From positions 5,518,001 through 5,582,000 of the forward strand of contig NZ_CP108053.1 of the NCBI RefSeq assembly GCF_036173105.1: a stretch of DNA of 64,000 nt. The letters run 5' to 3'. A program made the translations under genes and the position numbers. Shown piece by piece: positions 15,926 through 25,604 of the stretch (within the stretch, counting starts at the first letter, position 1; each line of letters opens with the position of its first letter). This stretch comes from Streptomyces sp. NBC_00287 (GTDB lineage Bacteria; Actinomycetota; Actinomycetes; Streptomycetales; Streptomycetaceae). The notes beneath the pieces were generated by a model. The model worked only from the letters and a program-made list of their open reading frames with translations, made no database searches and was not told where the DNA came from.

Positions 15926-16575
15926 CACTGCTGGCACTCCTTGGCCTTGCCCGCGACCTCGATCTGGCGGGCCTGCCAGACCTGGGGGGAGTCGACGGAC
16001 GGCTGCATGAGGACGCGGTACTTCAGGTAGCTGTCGAGGCTTTCCTTTGTGTAAGTGATCTTTCCGGTTTCGATGTTCTTGCTGTACGACTTGGCCTGGT
16101 TTCGGCAGAAGGTGACGAGCACGGCCTTCGCGTCGTCGGACTTGCTGGTGACGGCGTCGTAATAGCGGTCCTCACCGGTGGCGGTCCAGCCGCCGTCGAC
16201 CCACGCATCGATCTGAGTCTTCGCGTACTTCGCCGCGCCGCCCCGGGAGTAGAACTGGTACGCCGCATCGTTTGGATCCTGGGCGACGATTCCGTGCTTC
16301 AGCGCCCGGATGTAGTTCGCCGCGTCATCCAGCGCCGCCGCCTCGTCCGCGTCCGACGGCTTGTCGAAGTCGAAGACCAGCTTCAGGTCACCCGGCAGAC
16401 TCACATCCGGCCGCTCGACATCCGCCGCAGCCGACGCCGATGCCGACGGACTGCTCGACCCCTTGTCCGCCCCCTCGATGTCATCCGACGAGTCATCGCC
16501 GCCCCCGCCGCAGGCGGAGAGCAATAGCGTCGCGGCGAGCGTCGCGGCGGTGGTGGTCAGAGTGCGGCGGGCCAC
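15925..16575 (-). CDS. Lipoprotein, hypothetical
   Basis: A 216-aa secreted lipoprotein. The GTG start at 16575 follows GGGGGAAC and gives a signal peptide ending in the lipobox LSAC, followed by GGGGDDSSDD and a Ser/Ala linker, the normal surface tether. The mature domain is about 150 residues with DAWVDGGWTATGEDRYYDAV and ends VAGKAKECQQ. An in-frame ATG upstream at 16620 would place 15 residues before the signal and is unlikely. It forms an operon with the secreted protein at 14822. Ligand unknown. Confidence 0.8.
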   Translation of the reverse strand: MARRTLTTTAATLAATLLLSACGGGGDDSSDDIEGADKGSSSPSASASAAADVERPDVSLPGDLKLVFDFDKPSDADEAAALDDAANYIRALKHGIVAQDPNDAAYQFYSRGGAAKYAKTQIDAWVDGGWTATGEDRYYDAVTSKSDDAKAVLVTFCRNQAKSYSKNIETGKITYTKESLDSYLKYRVLMQPSVDSPQVWQARQIEVAGKAKECQQ

Positions 16576-16688
16576 GGAGTTCCCCCTGGTGTCGACTGCA
16601 AGCGGCAACGACGCTATCAAGCGCGAGTAGAGAGCCCCTGAGCGGCCGTAGGGGATTGTGTGGTGAAACTTCGCCTCGAACTGCTGTG

Positions 16689-17509
16689 CCTTGTATGTTC
16701 ACGTGTGCATACGGTTGTTGGTGATGCGTACGTGACGGGGGTTGCGGTATGGCGGGGCATCGGCCCACGGATTGGCATGTCCTGGACCTGGACAAGGATC
16801 CGGTGCCGGGGGATCCGCAGCAGGTGCGGCAACTGGCCAAGAAGCTGCATGACTTCGCGGACGATGTCTCGGATGCGTTGCGTCTGGTCAAGGGCATGGC
16901 GGGGGAGGGCGCTCTCGCTGAGTGGGCGGGCAAGTCGGCGGATGTGTTCAAGGAGGACTTCGCCGATGTCCCGAAGAATCTGAAGAAGCTGAAGAAGTCG
17001 TACGAGTTGTGCGGCGATGCGCTGGCGGATTACTGGCCGAAGTTGGAGCGGGCGCAGGCGTTGGCGGACCGTGCGCTGGCCAGGGGCCGTGAGGCGCAGT
17101 CGGATCTGTCGTCGGCCAAGTCCCGTCTGTCTACGGCTGATTCGTGGGTGGGGCGGGCTGGTAAGGAAGCCGACAAGTACAAGGACGACCCGACCGGCAG
17201 CAAGTCGGCTGACAAGCCGGACGAGGCGAAGGTCCGTGCCGCGACCCGGGATGTGCAGCAGGCGGAGACCGCGCAGGCCAACGCCCGCGGCGATGTCGCT
17301 GATGCGCAGGGCGCGTTGGACGCGGCGAAGAAGATGGCCGAAGACGCGCGCAAGATGCGCGAGGAGGCGGCTCGGACCGCGAAGACGAAGATCGACGAGG
17401 CCTCCGACGCGGGGATCCAGAACCGGTCGTGGTGGGAGGACATCGGGGACTGGTTCGTCGACAACTGGGACACGATCGTCGCCGTATGCAAGGTCGTCGT
17501 GGCCGTCGT
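16689..17509 (+). repeat. 821-bp identical block, copy 2
   Basis: Second copy of the block at 3911-4731, offset by exactly 12778 bases. It includes the 60 bases upstream of the RHS2 start, and therefore the same promoter and ribosome-binding site, and the first 254 codons. On its right, RHS2 continues with a diverged but homologous sequence. Confidence 0.9.
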
Positions 17510-20500
17510 CGGTGTCATCGCGATGATCATCGGTGGGCCCATCCTCGCCGCCATCGTGATCGTCGCCGGCCTCATCGTTCTCGCCGACTCGCTCTATAAG
17601 TATTCCAAGGGCCAAGCCGGGCTATTGGACGTCGCGTTCGCCGCGCTGGACTGCATACCCGGCATGAAGGGCCTCACCACCCTCGGCAAGCTCGCCATGG
17701 GCGCGAAGGCGCTCGGCAAGGCAGGCCTCAAGGGAATGGCCAGGGGGCTGGGCAAAGGGCTGCGCAGGGGTGCAGACGACGCTGTCGGGAAGAGCAAGCC
17801 GACGAAGGGGCGTTGCAAGAATGGCGACCCGATCGACATGGTTTCCGGCGAGATGCTCATCGAGCAGACCGACGTTGGACTGCCGGGTGTGCTCCCCGTG
17901 ATTCTTCGCCGTACGCACCTTTCCACGTACCACTGGGGCAACTGGTTCGGCGAGTCATGGGCCTCCACCTTCGACGAGCGACTGGAACTCGACGAGGACG
18001 GAGTGCTGTTCGCCACCGAGGACGGAATGATCCTCTGCTATCCCGTTCCGGGCGCGGACGGCCCCGTACTGCCTCTGGTAGGACCCCGGTGGCTGCTGAC
18101 CTGGGACGAGGAGCAGCCGGGCGCGCTACGGGTCACGGACCCCAGGACGGGAGTGACCCGTCACTTCGCGCCGCTGGCACCGCAGAACGGCCGGGATACC
18201 GCGTTCACTCTGCCGCTGACCGCGATATCCGACCGCAACGGCAACCGCGTCCACTTCGACCGGGCCCACGACGGCAGCCCCGTGGCTGTACGCCACTCCG
18301 GCGGGTACCAGGTCCATGTCGACACGGCCAACGGCCGCGTCGTAGGGCTCAGATTGCGCAGCGGCGAGGCCGACGCGGGAACCACCATTCTCCGGTACGG
18401 CTACGACGAGGCCGGGGACCTCACGGAGATACGCGACTCCACCGGACTGCCGTACAGATTCGGCTACGACTTGGCAGGCCGGGTGGAGTCGTGGACCGAC
18501 CGGATCGGCTCCTGGTACCGGTACACATACGACGACCAAGACCGTGTCGTCCGGGGCGAGGGCGCCGACGGCTTCCTCAATTGCACCATCGAATACGACA
18601 CAGAGAGCCGCGCCACCCGCTACACCGACTCCCTTGGCCGTACCACGGTCTACCGCCACAATGACCGACTCCAGCTGGTGTCGACCACGGACCCGCTGGG
18701 CGCCACAGTCCAAAACGAGTGGGACGACCGTGACCGGCTCGTCGCCCGGACTGACGCGCTTGACCACACGTTCCGCTATGTCTACGACGAGGTCGGCAAC
18801 GTCACGCGCGTCACACGTCCCGACGGATCCGCCACGTCCGCGGAGTACAACGAATTCCACCTGCCCATCTCGGTGACGGAGCAGGAAGGAGCCGTATGGC
18901 AGCACTCCTATGACGAACGCGGCAACCGGATCGCCACCCGTGACCCGCTTGGCGCCGAGACCTACTACACCTACGACACGTCCGGGTTCCTCACCGGCGT
19001 TACGGACGCCCTGGGCCACCGGCACACGGCTGCCGGTAACAGTGTCGGCCTCCCGGTCGCCCTCACGAATCCGCGTCGGAACACATCGACGGCCGAGTAC
19101 GACGCGTTCGGTCGGCCGGTCGCCGTGACCGACGCGTTGGGTCGTGCCACGCGACTCGGCTGGACCACCGAGGGCAGGATCTCCTGGCGCCAGGCTGGAG
19201 ACGGGGCCGTCGAGCGGTTCGAGTGGGACGCTGCGGGCAACCTCGTGCGGTACACGGACGAGGCCGGGCAGACCAGCGCCTACAAACCCACGCACTTCCA
19301 CCTCGCCTCCGCCCGAACTCGCCCGGACGGCTCGCGCTTCACCTTCACCTACGACACCGAGCTGAACCTCGTCCAAGTGACCAACCCGCAGGGCGCGACC
19401 TGGAACTACGTCTACGACGGAGCGAACCGTGTTATCGCGGAAACGGACTTCAACGGCCGCACACTCACCTACGACGTGAATGCGATGGGTGGGCTGACAT
19501 CGTTCACCAACGGCGCCGGCGAGACTGTCTCGTTCGGCAGGGACGCGCTGGGCCGCACGACCTCCTTCCGACACGACGGCCGAACCACTCTGCTCGGCTA
19601 CGACTCACAGGGGAACCCCGTTGAGGAAGAGGGACCGGACGTCAAGGTGAAGCGCACCTTCGACGCCGTGGGCCGTGTTCTTTCCGAGACCATCAACGGA
19701 CGGACCACGACGTACCGGTACGACGCCCTTGGGCGTCGCATCGAACGCCGGACCCCTTCCGGGATTGTCTCGACCTGGTCGTACGACGCGTCGGGGCACC
19801 CCGAGGTCCTGGAGGCCGCCGGCCGCCGCCTTGCGTTCCAGTTCGACGCCGCGGGCAGGGAGACGGGCCGCAGCCTGACTCACGGTGTCACCCTTGGGCA
19901 GTCCTGGGACGACGCCAATCGCCTCACCGCCCAGACCTTGGCACGCCATCCGGAGGGGGCCGAAACGCTCCTCCAGCACCGCACCTACGCGTACCGGGCT
20001 GATGGTTGCCTGGCCGAACTGGCCGAACTCACCACCGGTACCCGCCGTTTCGACCTGGACCCGGGTGGTCGGGTCACTGCCGTTCACGCGCCGGAGTGGA
20101 CGGAGACCTATGCCTACGACGCAGTCGGCAACTTGTCCCAGGCCTCGACCCCGGTCACCGGCAGCGACGACGTGGACCGTGAGTTCACCGGGACTCTGCT
20201 GCGTCGATGCGGCCGGACCCGCTATGAGCGGGACGCCGAGGGGCGCATCGTCCGATCGGTGCGGCGGCTGCTCAATGGCCAGAAGCGAATCAGGACGTAC
20301 CACTGGAACAGTCAGAGTCAGCTGACCGGCGCCGTTACGCCGGAAGGGACGCGCTGGCGGTACCTATACGACCCGGCGGGCCGCAGGGTGGCCAAGCAAC
20401 GCCTTGCCGAGGATGGCGCCGTCGCCGAGGAGACCCACTTCACTTGGGACGGTCCGCGGCTGGCTGAACAGATCACCTCCGGCGGGCACACCACCACCTG

Positions 20501-21377
20501 GGACTATGCGCCCGGTACCCACCTGCCCTTGACGCAGGTCGACCGAAGCCCCGATGGCCCGATTGCAGACACTCGCTTCCATGCTGTGGTCACCGACCTG
20601 TCCGGGGCCCCGGCCGAGCTCATCTCCGAGGACGGCGAGCTGGTCTGGCAGCACCGCACCACTCTGTGGGGCCTCCCACTGCGGACGACTCCGACCGGCG
20701 TAGCCGGGACCGGCGACCGGGTCGACTGCCCCCTGCGCTTCCCGGGCCAGTACGCCGACCCTGAGACCGGCTGGCACTACAACCACCACCGGTACTACGA
20801 CCCCGAGACCGGCCACTACACGACGGCAGACCCCCTGGGCCTCGGACCGGCTTCCAACGACACCGCGTACGTACCCAACCCGTACCGGTGGATCGACCCG
20901 CTCGGCCTCTATCGCGATCCGGAGAACGGCCAGTACTCGCGCGATCCCGACGCCCCCGACACGGCGCACAACAGGAAGAGCGAGTACCCCTCCGGCTACC
21001 GGGAGTCCACGCATGACGAAATGGCCAAGAAGTGGACGCTCGAAGGGGTCGCGCAGGACAAACGACCGGTCGACAAGCATGGCAACAACATCCCCAGGGA
21101 GAAGCTGACCTGGTTCGACTCAAAGGGTGACATCATCTGGGATCCGAAGAACCCCGGCTCCAAGCCGTTCCACGAGACGGTCACGTACGAACACAGGCAG
21201 CCCGTTGTGGATCACTGGAACACCACGGGCTACGACAGCAACCGTGCGACGCGCAACGACTTCTACAACGACGCGAACAAGATGGAAGCCATGGACAAGA
21301 GCCAGAACTCTCGTGGAGGGGCACTGATGGACGCGAGGTACAGACAGGACACCGGTGACAACTACCGTTGCTCTTGA
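16749..21377 (+). CDS. RHS-repeat polymorphic toxin with HNH/Endo VII-like tip (RHS2)
   Basis: A 1542-aa paralogue of RHS1 with the same order: helical T7SS-type N terminus (identical over the first 270 residues or so), two hydrophobic helices, DUF6531 start (GDPIDMVSGEML), a long run of YD repeats, and the shell end RYYDPETGHYTTADPLGL near residue 1385. Its last 150 residues are a different toxin tip. EHRQPVVDHWN, then TRNDFYNDANKMEAM, then an Asn/Gly-rich SQNSRGG segment follow the HNH/Endo VII (GH-E-like) nuclease pattern, so it is probably a DNase. The C-terminal Cys (YRCS) may be incidental. The gene after it is the likely immunity partner. Confidence 0.92.
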   Translation: MAGHRPTDWHVLDLDKDPVPGDPQQVRQLAKKLHDFADDVSDALRLVKGMAGEGALAEWAGKSADVFKEDFADVPKNLKKLKKSYELCGDALADYWPKLERAQALADRALARGREAQSDLSSAKSRLSTADSWVGRAGKEADKYKDDPTGSKSADKPDEAKVRAATRDVQQAETAQANARGDVADAQGALDAAKKMAEDARKMREEAARTAKTKIDEASDAGIQNRSWWEDIGDWFVDNWDTIVAVCKVVVAVVGVIAMIIGGPILAAIVIVAGLIVLADSLYKYSKGQAGLLDVAFAALDCIPGMKGLTTLGKLAMGAKALGKAGLKGMARGLGKGLRRGADDAVGKSKPTKGRCKNGDPIDMVSGEMLIEQTDVGLPGVLPVILRRTHLSTYHWGNWFGESWASTFDERLELDEDGVLFATEDGMILCYPVPGADGPVLPLVGPRWLLTWDEEQPGALRVTDPRTGVTRHFAPLAPQNGRDTAFTLPLTAISDRNGNRVHFDRAHDGSPVAVRHSGGYQVHVDTANGRVVGLRLRSGEADAGTTILRYGYDEAGDLTEIRDSTGLPYRFGYDLAGRVESWTDRIGSWYRYTYDDQDRVVRGEGADGFLNCTIEYDTESRATRYTDSLGRTTVYRHNDRLQLVSTTDPLGATVQNEWDDRDRLVARTDALDHTFRYVYDEVGNVTRVTRPDGSATSAEYNEFHLPISVTEQEGAVWQHSYDERGNRIATRDPLGAETYYTYDTSGFLTGVTDALGHRHTAAGNSVGLPVALTNPRRNTSTAEYDAFGRPVAVTDALGRATRLGWTTEGRISWRQAGDGAVERFEWDAAGNLVRYTDEAGQTSAYKPTHFHLASARTRPDGSRFTFTYDTELNLVQVTNPQGATWNYVYDGANRVIAETDFNGRTLTYDVNAMGGLTSFTNGAGETVSFGRDALGRTTSFRHDGRTTLLGYDSQGNPVEEEGPDVKVKRTFDAVGRVLSETINGRTTTYRYDALGRRIERRTPSGIVSTWSYDASGHPEVLEAAGRRLAFQFDAAGRETGRSLTHGVTLGQSWDDANRLTAQTLARHPEGAETLLQHRTYAYRADGCLAELAELTTGTRRFDLDPGGRVTAVHAPEWTETYAYDAVGNLSQASTPVTGSDDVDREFTGTLLRRCGRTRYERDAEGRIVRSVRRLLNGQKRIRTYHWNSQSQLTGAVTPEGTRWRYLYDPAGRRVAKQRLAEDGAVAEETHFTWDGPRLAEQITSGGHTTTWDYAPGTHLPLTQVDRSPDGPIADTRFHAVVTDLSGAPAELISEDGELVWQHRTTLWGLPLRTTPTGVAGTGDRVDCPLRFPGQYADPETGWHYNHHRYYDPETGHYTTADPLGLGPASNDTAYVPNPYRWIDPLGLYRDPENGQYSRDPDAPDTAHNRKSEYPSGYRESTHDEMAKKWTLEGVAQDKRPVDKHGNNIPREKLTWFDSKGDIIWDPKNPGSKPFHETVTYEHRQPVVDHWNTTGYDSNRATRNDFYNDANKMEAMDKSQNSRGGALMDARYRQDTGDNYRCS

Positions 21378-21418
21378 CGGACCCAGTCGCACAGCCCGCA
21401 CCGACCTCGGAAGGCACC

Positions 21419-22150
21419 ATGGATCTGCAGTCCACCATCACGGGTTTCCCCCACGCTGCCCCGCTCGAAGGTCTGGACCGGGCCTGGAAGTGGAGCCTCA
21501 ATCCCGTACTGAATTTCGCCGGAGCCCTGACCGGCGACGGCAGCAGGCTCCTCCAGATCAATCAGGTGCGTAGGCATGATGAGGCTCTCGCCCGTGCGGT
21601 CCTCGCTTTCGCCCGCGAGCATGAGTCGGAGCTGATCTCGGAGGGACGCTGTCTGACGTCCGTGGACGGCTTCAGCGCGCCTGGGTACACCTTCGATTCC
21701 GTTGCGGCCACGGCTCCCGAGGTGCACGGCCATCACCGGGTGCAGAATCCCGAGCTCACGCCGTTCGTCCACATCGTCTTTCCTGCGTACGCGTGTGAGT
21801 TTTCCGGGCACGAGACCTTGCCGGAGGCGGAGGCTCGGTACCACAAGATGTTGCCCACTGCGGAGATCGACCGCGAGTCTGTGCCCTTCCTGAAGATGCG
21901 TTTCGACAACCCACGTACTGGTGGCGGCAGCACCAACCCGGAGCGTGCTCTTACTTACCCGCACGTCCTGTTGAACGAGCTCCCTCAACTGGAAAACACA
22001 CCTGAGGCGTTCGTGGAATACGAGAATCGGCACGGCAAGGCGTGGCGGGTGAAGTGGACCGACGGCTCCTGGTCCGTGACCGAAGGCTCGGACCGCCGCA
22101 CCATGAACCTTGACGAACTCCGCCGATTCGTGGAGGAAAGCCTTCGCTGA
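21419..22150 (+). CDS. Probable immunity protein of RHS2
   Basis: A soluble 243-aa protein starting at ATG 21419 behind GGAAGG, 42 bases after the RHS2 stop. It has no signal peptide or membrane helix, consistent with a cytosolic inhibitor. Motifs include WKWSLNPVLNFAGAL near the start, a middle FVHIVFPAYACEFSG strand, and a C-terminal WRVKWTDGSWSV segment. I do not recognise a named family. The role follows from its position immediately after the toxin tip. It is larger than most immunity proteins. Confidence 0.65.
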   Translation: MDLQSTITGFPHAAPLEGLDRAWKWSLNPVLNFAGALTGDGSRLLQINQVRRHDEALARAVLAFAREHESELISEGRCLTSVDGFSAPGYTFDSVAATAPEVHGHHRVQNPELTPFVHIVFPAYACEFSGHETLPEAEARYHKMLPTAEIDRESVPFLKMRFDNPRTGGGSTNPERALTYPHVLLNELPQLENTPEAFVEYENRHGKAWRVKWTDGSWSVTEGSDRRTMNLDELRRFVEESLR

Positions 22151-22177
22151 GGCTGCGGTGGATTCGACTCCTCCGAG

Positions 22178-22591
22178 GTGGAGAATGTCATTCCGGTATT
22201 GGTGGACGAGTCACGCGACTTGATCGCCGACGTGATCGAAGTCGGCATCGACGGAGAACAGACGACTTGGGTGTGCGTAAGGGTGGGGCGCCGTGCCCGC
22301 GGGAAGGGCTGGCTCGGGTGCTGGTCCAGGGAGGGCGCCGGCTCACGTGAGGTCGATGTGCGGGGCTTCCTGTGTGCGCTCAAGGACTTTCTCGTCGGCA
22401 AGGTGGAAACCGGCGACGCGGGCGTGACCCTACGGGATCACACGGATTGTGTGGGGAATGTGGGGGCTCCGGTCCAGTCGCCGCACTCCGGCAGGGCAAC
22501 TCGGGCTTTTCGGACGGGTCGTGGCTCCCGCGCCGTTCTCTTCCGCTCCGCCCTTCGACGGCCCCCGGAGCAGTCCATAAGATCTCTGTAG
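22178..22591 (+). CDS. Possible small gene, uncertain 3' end
   Basis: An open frame from GTG 22178 with reasonable coding character over the first 85 residues or so (VDESRDLIADVIEVGIDGE, TTWVCVRVG, a DVRGFLCALKDFLVG helix), then a tail of low-complexity Arg/Ser residues that does not look coding. It may be a truncated second immunity gene whose true end was lost, or spurious. It is the only content I can propose for the 496 bases between RHS2 immunity and the LysM gene. Confidence 0.35.
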   Translation: MENVIPVLVDESRDLIADVIEVGIDGEQTTWVCVRVGRRARGKGWLGCWSREGAGSREVDVRGFLCALKDFLVGKVETGDAGVTLRDHTDCVGNVGAPVQSPHSGRATRAFRTGRGSRAVLFRSALRRPPEQSIRSL

Positions 22592-22646
22592 GCTCAGCAG
22601 ACCCATCACACCCCACCCCACTGAACACAACCCCAGGACACCTCCC

Positions 22647-25604
22647 ATGCCGCGACGCTCAAGTTCGACGGGAAGCCCGACGGGAAGCCCGAACACCCCG
22701 CGGAACCGGACCCCGCAGCCCGTGCGGGTGCACCGGCGTTCGTTCGGGGACTTCGTCAAGGCGTTCCTCGCGTTCGTCGCGCTGCTGGTGCTGGTCGTCG
22801 GGGTGCCGGGCGCGCTGGCCACGCAGCTGGGGTGGCCGGTGCCCAGTACGTGGGACCCGCAGGAGTGGCTCACCAACGAGCTCAGCGTCGGAACCTTCCT
22901 CGGCATCCTCACCTTCTTCGTCTGGCTCGCCTGGGCCCAGTTCACCGCCTGTGTGATCGTCGAGATGAAGGCCGCTCTGTCGGGCGTCGGGGTTCCTGGT
23001 CGCGTACCCGGCGCCGGGCCCAGCCAGCTTCTCGCCCGGCAGCTCGTCGCCGCGCTGCTGCTCGTCGGCGCCACCGCCGCCAGCCTCACCCCGGGGCTTT
23101 CGCAGCTCGGCCAGAGCCTGGACACCAACCAGCGCGGTACCGTCGCCGCCGCCCAGCAGACCCCCGGCGGTGGACTCTTCGCCCAGCAGCAGGAGCAGGC
23201 CGCCTCCACCGCCGCCGCCCTCGCCGAGCAGGCCTCCCACGCGGAAGCGGCCCCGAGTACCGCCAAGGACGGCGACACGAAGTACTACCGGATCCAGCCG
23301 CCCGAGGGTCGCCACCACGACTCCCTCTGGGAGATCGCCGAACGGCACCTCGGCGACGGCCGCCGGTACAAGGAGATCTACCAGCTCAACAAGGACCGAG
23401 TGCAGCCCGACGGCAGCAAGCTGTCCGAGGCCAGCCTCATCCGGCCCGGCTGGATCATGGAGATGCCGGGCGATGCGCGCGGTGGGGAGCTCGTTGAAAT
23501 GCCGGACGAGGCTCCCAACGTGTCGCCTGAGGTCCAGCAGCAGATCCACGACTACGCCAAGACCGGTGGCGATCACGCGCAGGGGAGCGGCGGAGGAGCA
23601 TCCCAGGTCTCCCTCCCCGAGCAGCGCCCCGCCCCCGACCAGAACACCGGCCATCAGCAGCAGACCCCCCACAACACCCCTGCCGCCACCCCCTCCACCG
23701 AGGCGCAGTCCGAAAGCAGCTTCGGCCTCCCCGAAGCCCTCCTCACCGCCCCCCTCCTCGCCGCCGGTCTCCTCGGCGCCCTCGGCCGTCGGCGCCGTCA
23801 GGCCATGTGGCAGTCGGCCCTCGGTTCCGTCGGTGGGCGGCGCGGTATGGAGCCGCCCACGCCCACCGGTGACGCCGCCGACGCCCAGGACGCGCTGCTC
23901 GTCGGCGCCGACCCCGAAGGCGTACGACTGCTGGACCGTTCCCTGCGTGGGCTCGCCGCCTCGCTCGCCGAGGAGTCGCGCGCACTGCCGACCGTCTACG
24001 CCGCCTGGCTCAGCAACGGCGATCTGCATCTGCAGCTCGCCCAGCCCGCCGGGAAGCCGCCCGCTCCATGGCAGCTCGGGCAGGACCAGACCTTCTGGAT
24101 GCTGGCCCGCAGCGATGCCGAACGGTACGAGGACGGAGACACCGCCGCGCCCTACCCCGGCCTCGTCAGCCTCGGCACCATGGACGACTCCCGGCTGCTG
24201 CTGAACCTGGAGTCCGTGCCGGGGATCGTGTCGCTGAGCGGTCGTGAGGCCGATCGAGCCGCCGTGTTCGCCTCGGTCGCCGCCGAACTCGCCACCAATG
24301 GGTGGTCCGACCGCATGACCATCACGCTCGTCGGATTCGGGCAGGACCTCACCCCCCTCGCCCCCAACCGCCTCCGCCACCTCGACGGCATCGACGACCT
24401 CATCGAGACCATGGAGGCCGAGACCCGGCAGCGGCGCGGCGCGCTCGGGGCCGCCGGGCACGACTCCGTGCTCACCGGGCGTACCGGGCCCGCCCAGCAC
24501 ACCCGTTGGGCCCCGCATCTCGTCCTGCTCGCCGCGCAGCCCTCCGCCGAGGACGCCGTCAAGCTCGCCGAACTCGCCTCCGACGCCAGCCGGCTCGGCA
24601 TCGGCTACCTCGTCGGCACCGAGACCGGCGATCTGCCCGGCGCCTCCTGGGAGATGGAGATCACCGGCGAGGGCAAGCTGCTCGCCCCGCTGCTCGGGCT
24701 GGAGTTGGAGGCGCAGCTTCTGCCGACCGCCCAACAGCAGGCCGTCGTCGAGCTGTTCGTGCAGGCCGACCCCGACCAGAACCCCGACGGTCCCGCCAAC
24801 ACCCCGCCGTTCCTCGTCGACATCAGCGAGCAGGGGCGGCCTGCGGTCTACGCCCGGCTCGTCGGCCCGTACGAGATCATCGGCCTCGACACCCCGGACG
24901 GCGAGCGCAGCGCCCTGCTCCACGAGGCGCTCGCGCTGCTCCTGTTGCACCGTGAGGGCGTGCACCCGCGCGTGCTGTCCTCTGCGCTGTGGCCGCGCGG
25001 GGTCACCGAGGACGTACGCGACGCGCTGCTGGAGCGGCTCAACGCCTGGCTCGGCACCGACCCGGACGGCAGCGCCCGGCTGCGCACCGACTCCACCGGC
25101 CGGCTCACGCTCGCCAAGTCCGTCGTATCCGATCTCGATGTACTGCGGTCGCTGTACCACGAGGCCACCCAGGGGCGGGGCATCAACAGCCGTCAGGTCC
25201 GGGGGCGGCTGCTCACCGACGCGCTGGTGCTGGTGCGCGGGCCGCTGCTCGCCGACCGGCCCGAAGGCCGTTACCGCTGGCTCACCCACGAGATCATCGA
25301 CGCCCAACTCCCGCTGCTGGTCGCGGACATCGGGCTCGCGCTGTCCGCGTTCCACCTGGAGAAGGACCGCGCGGAGAAGGCCATCGAGGCGCTCACCGCG
25401 GCCCTGAACTCCGCGCCCGCCGACGAGCGCCTGTGGCACGAGCTGCTGCGCGCCACCCACGCCACCGGCGACACCGCCCGGCTCCAGGCGCTCGCCGCCG
25501 ACCTCATCACCCGCAGCGGGGCGCGCGGTCTGCCGCCGCGCACGGAGGCGCTGCTCGACGAGCTGCTGCCCAACTGGCGCTCCGGTGCCGTCGCGGCCGG
25601 ATGA
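22647..25604 (+). CDS. Membrane protein with LysM and BTAD-like domains
   Basis: A 985-aa protein. Three hydrophobic helices lie at about residues 36-57, 80-105 and 128-148, followed by a Gln/Pro-rich linker. A LysM peptidoglycan-binding domain is at about 212-276 (DSLWEIAERHLGDGRRYKEI, then IRPGWIMEMP). A fourth helix is near 364-385, and the long C-terminal part ends with a bacterial transcriptional activator domain (BTAD, about 815-980, TPR-like). Such LysM/BTAD proteins sit beside Tad genes in streptomycetes. The stop overlaps the peptidase ATG (ATGA), so the two are co-translated. It may sense or anchor to the cell wall; regulatory function is inferred. Confidence 0.85.
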   Translation: MPRRSSSTGSPTGSPNTPRNRTPQPVRVHRRSFGDFVKAFLAFVALLVLVVGVPGALATQLGWPVPSTWDPQEWLTNELSVGTFLGILTFFVWLAWAQFTACVIVEMKAALSGVGVPGRVPGAGPSQLLARQLVAALLLVGATAASLTPGLSQLGQSLDTNQRGTVAAAQQTPGGGLFAQQQEQAASTAAALAEQASHAEAAPSTAKDGDTKYYRIQPPEGRHHDSLWEIAERHLGDGRRYKEIYQLNKDRVQPDGSKLSEASLIRPGWIMEMPGDARGGELVEMPDEAPNVSPEVQQQIHDYAKTGGDHAQGSGGGASQVSLPEQRPAPDQNTGHQQQTPHNTPAATPSTEAQSESSFGLPEALLTAPLLAAGLLGALGRRRRQAMWQSALGSVGGRRGMEPPTPTGDAADAQDALLVGADPEGVRLLDRSLRGLAASLAEESRALPTVYAAWLSNGDLHLQLAQPAGKPPAPWQLGQDQTFWMLARSDAERYEDGDTAAPYPGLVSLGTMDDSRLLLNLESVPGIVSLSGREADRAAVFASVAAELATNGWSDRMTITLVGFGQDLTPLAPNRLRHLDGIDDLIETMEAETRQRRGALGAAGHDSVLTGRTGPAQHTRWAPHLVLLAAQPSAEDAVKLAELASDASRLGIGYLVGTETGDLPGASWEMEITGEGKLLAPLLGLELEAQLLPTAQQQAVVELFVQADPDQNPDGPANTPPFLVDISEQGRPAVYARLVGPYEIIGLDTPDGERSALLHEALALLLLHREGVHPRVLSSALWPRGVTEDVRDALLERLNAWLGTDPDGSARLRTDSTGRLTLAKSVVSDLDVLRSLYHEATQGRGINSRQVRGRLLTDALVLVRGPLLADRPEGRYRWLTHEIIDAQLPLLVADIGLALSAFHLEKDRAEKAIEALTAALNSAPADERLWHELLRATHATGDTARLQALAADLITRSGARGLPPRTEALLDELLPNWRSGAVAAG

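Noticed and set aside
3911..17509. The identical block as an insertion sequence or phage attachment repeat
   Set aside because: It is the promoter and beginning of an RHS gene, without terminal inverted repeats or a transposase. Gene conversion explains it better. Assembly error remains possible and is noted in the finding.
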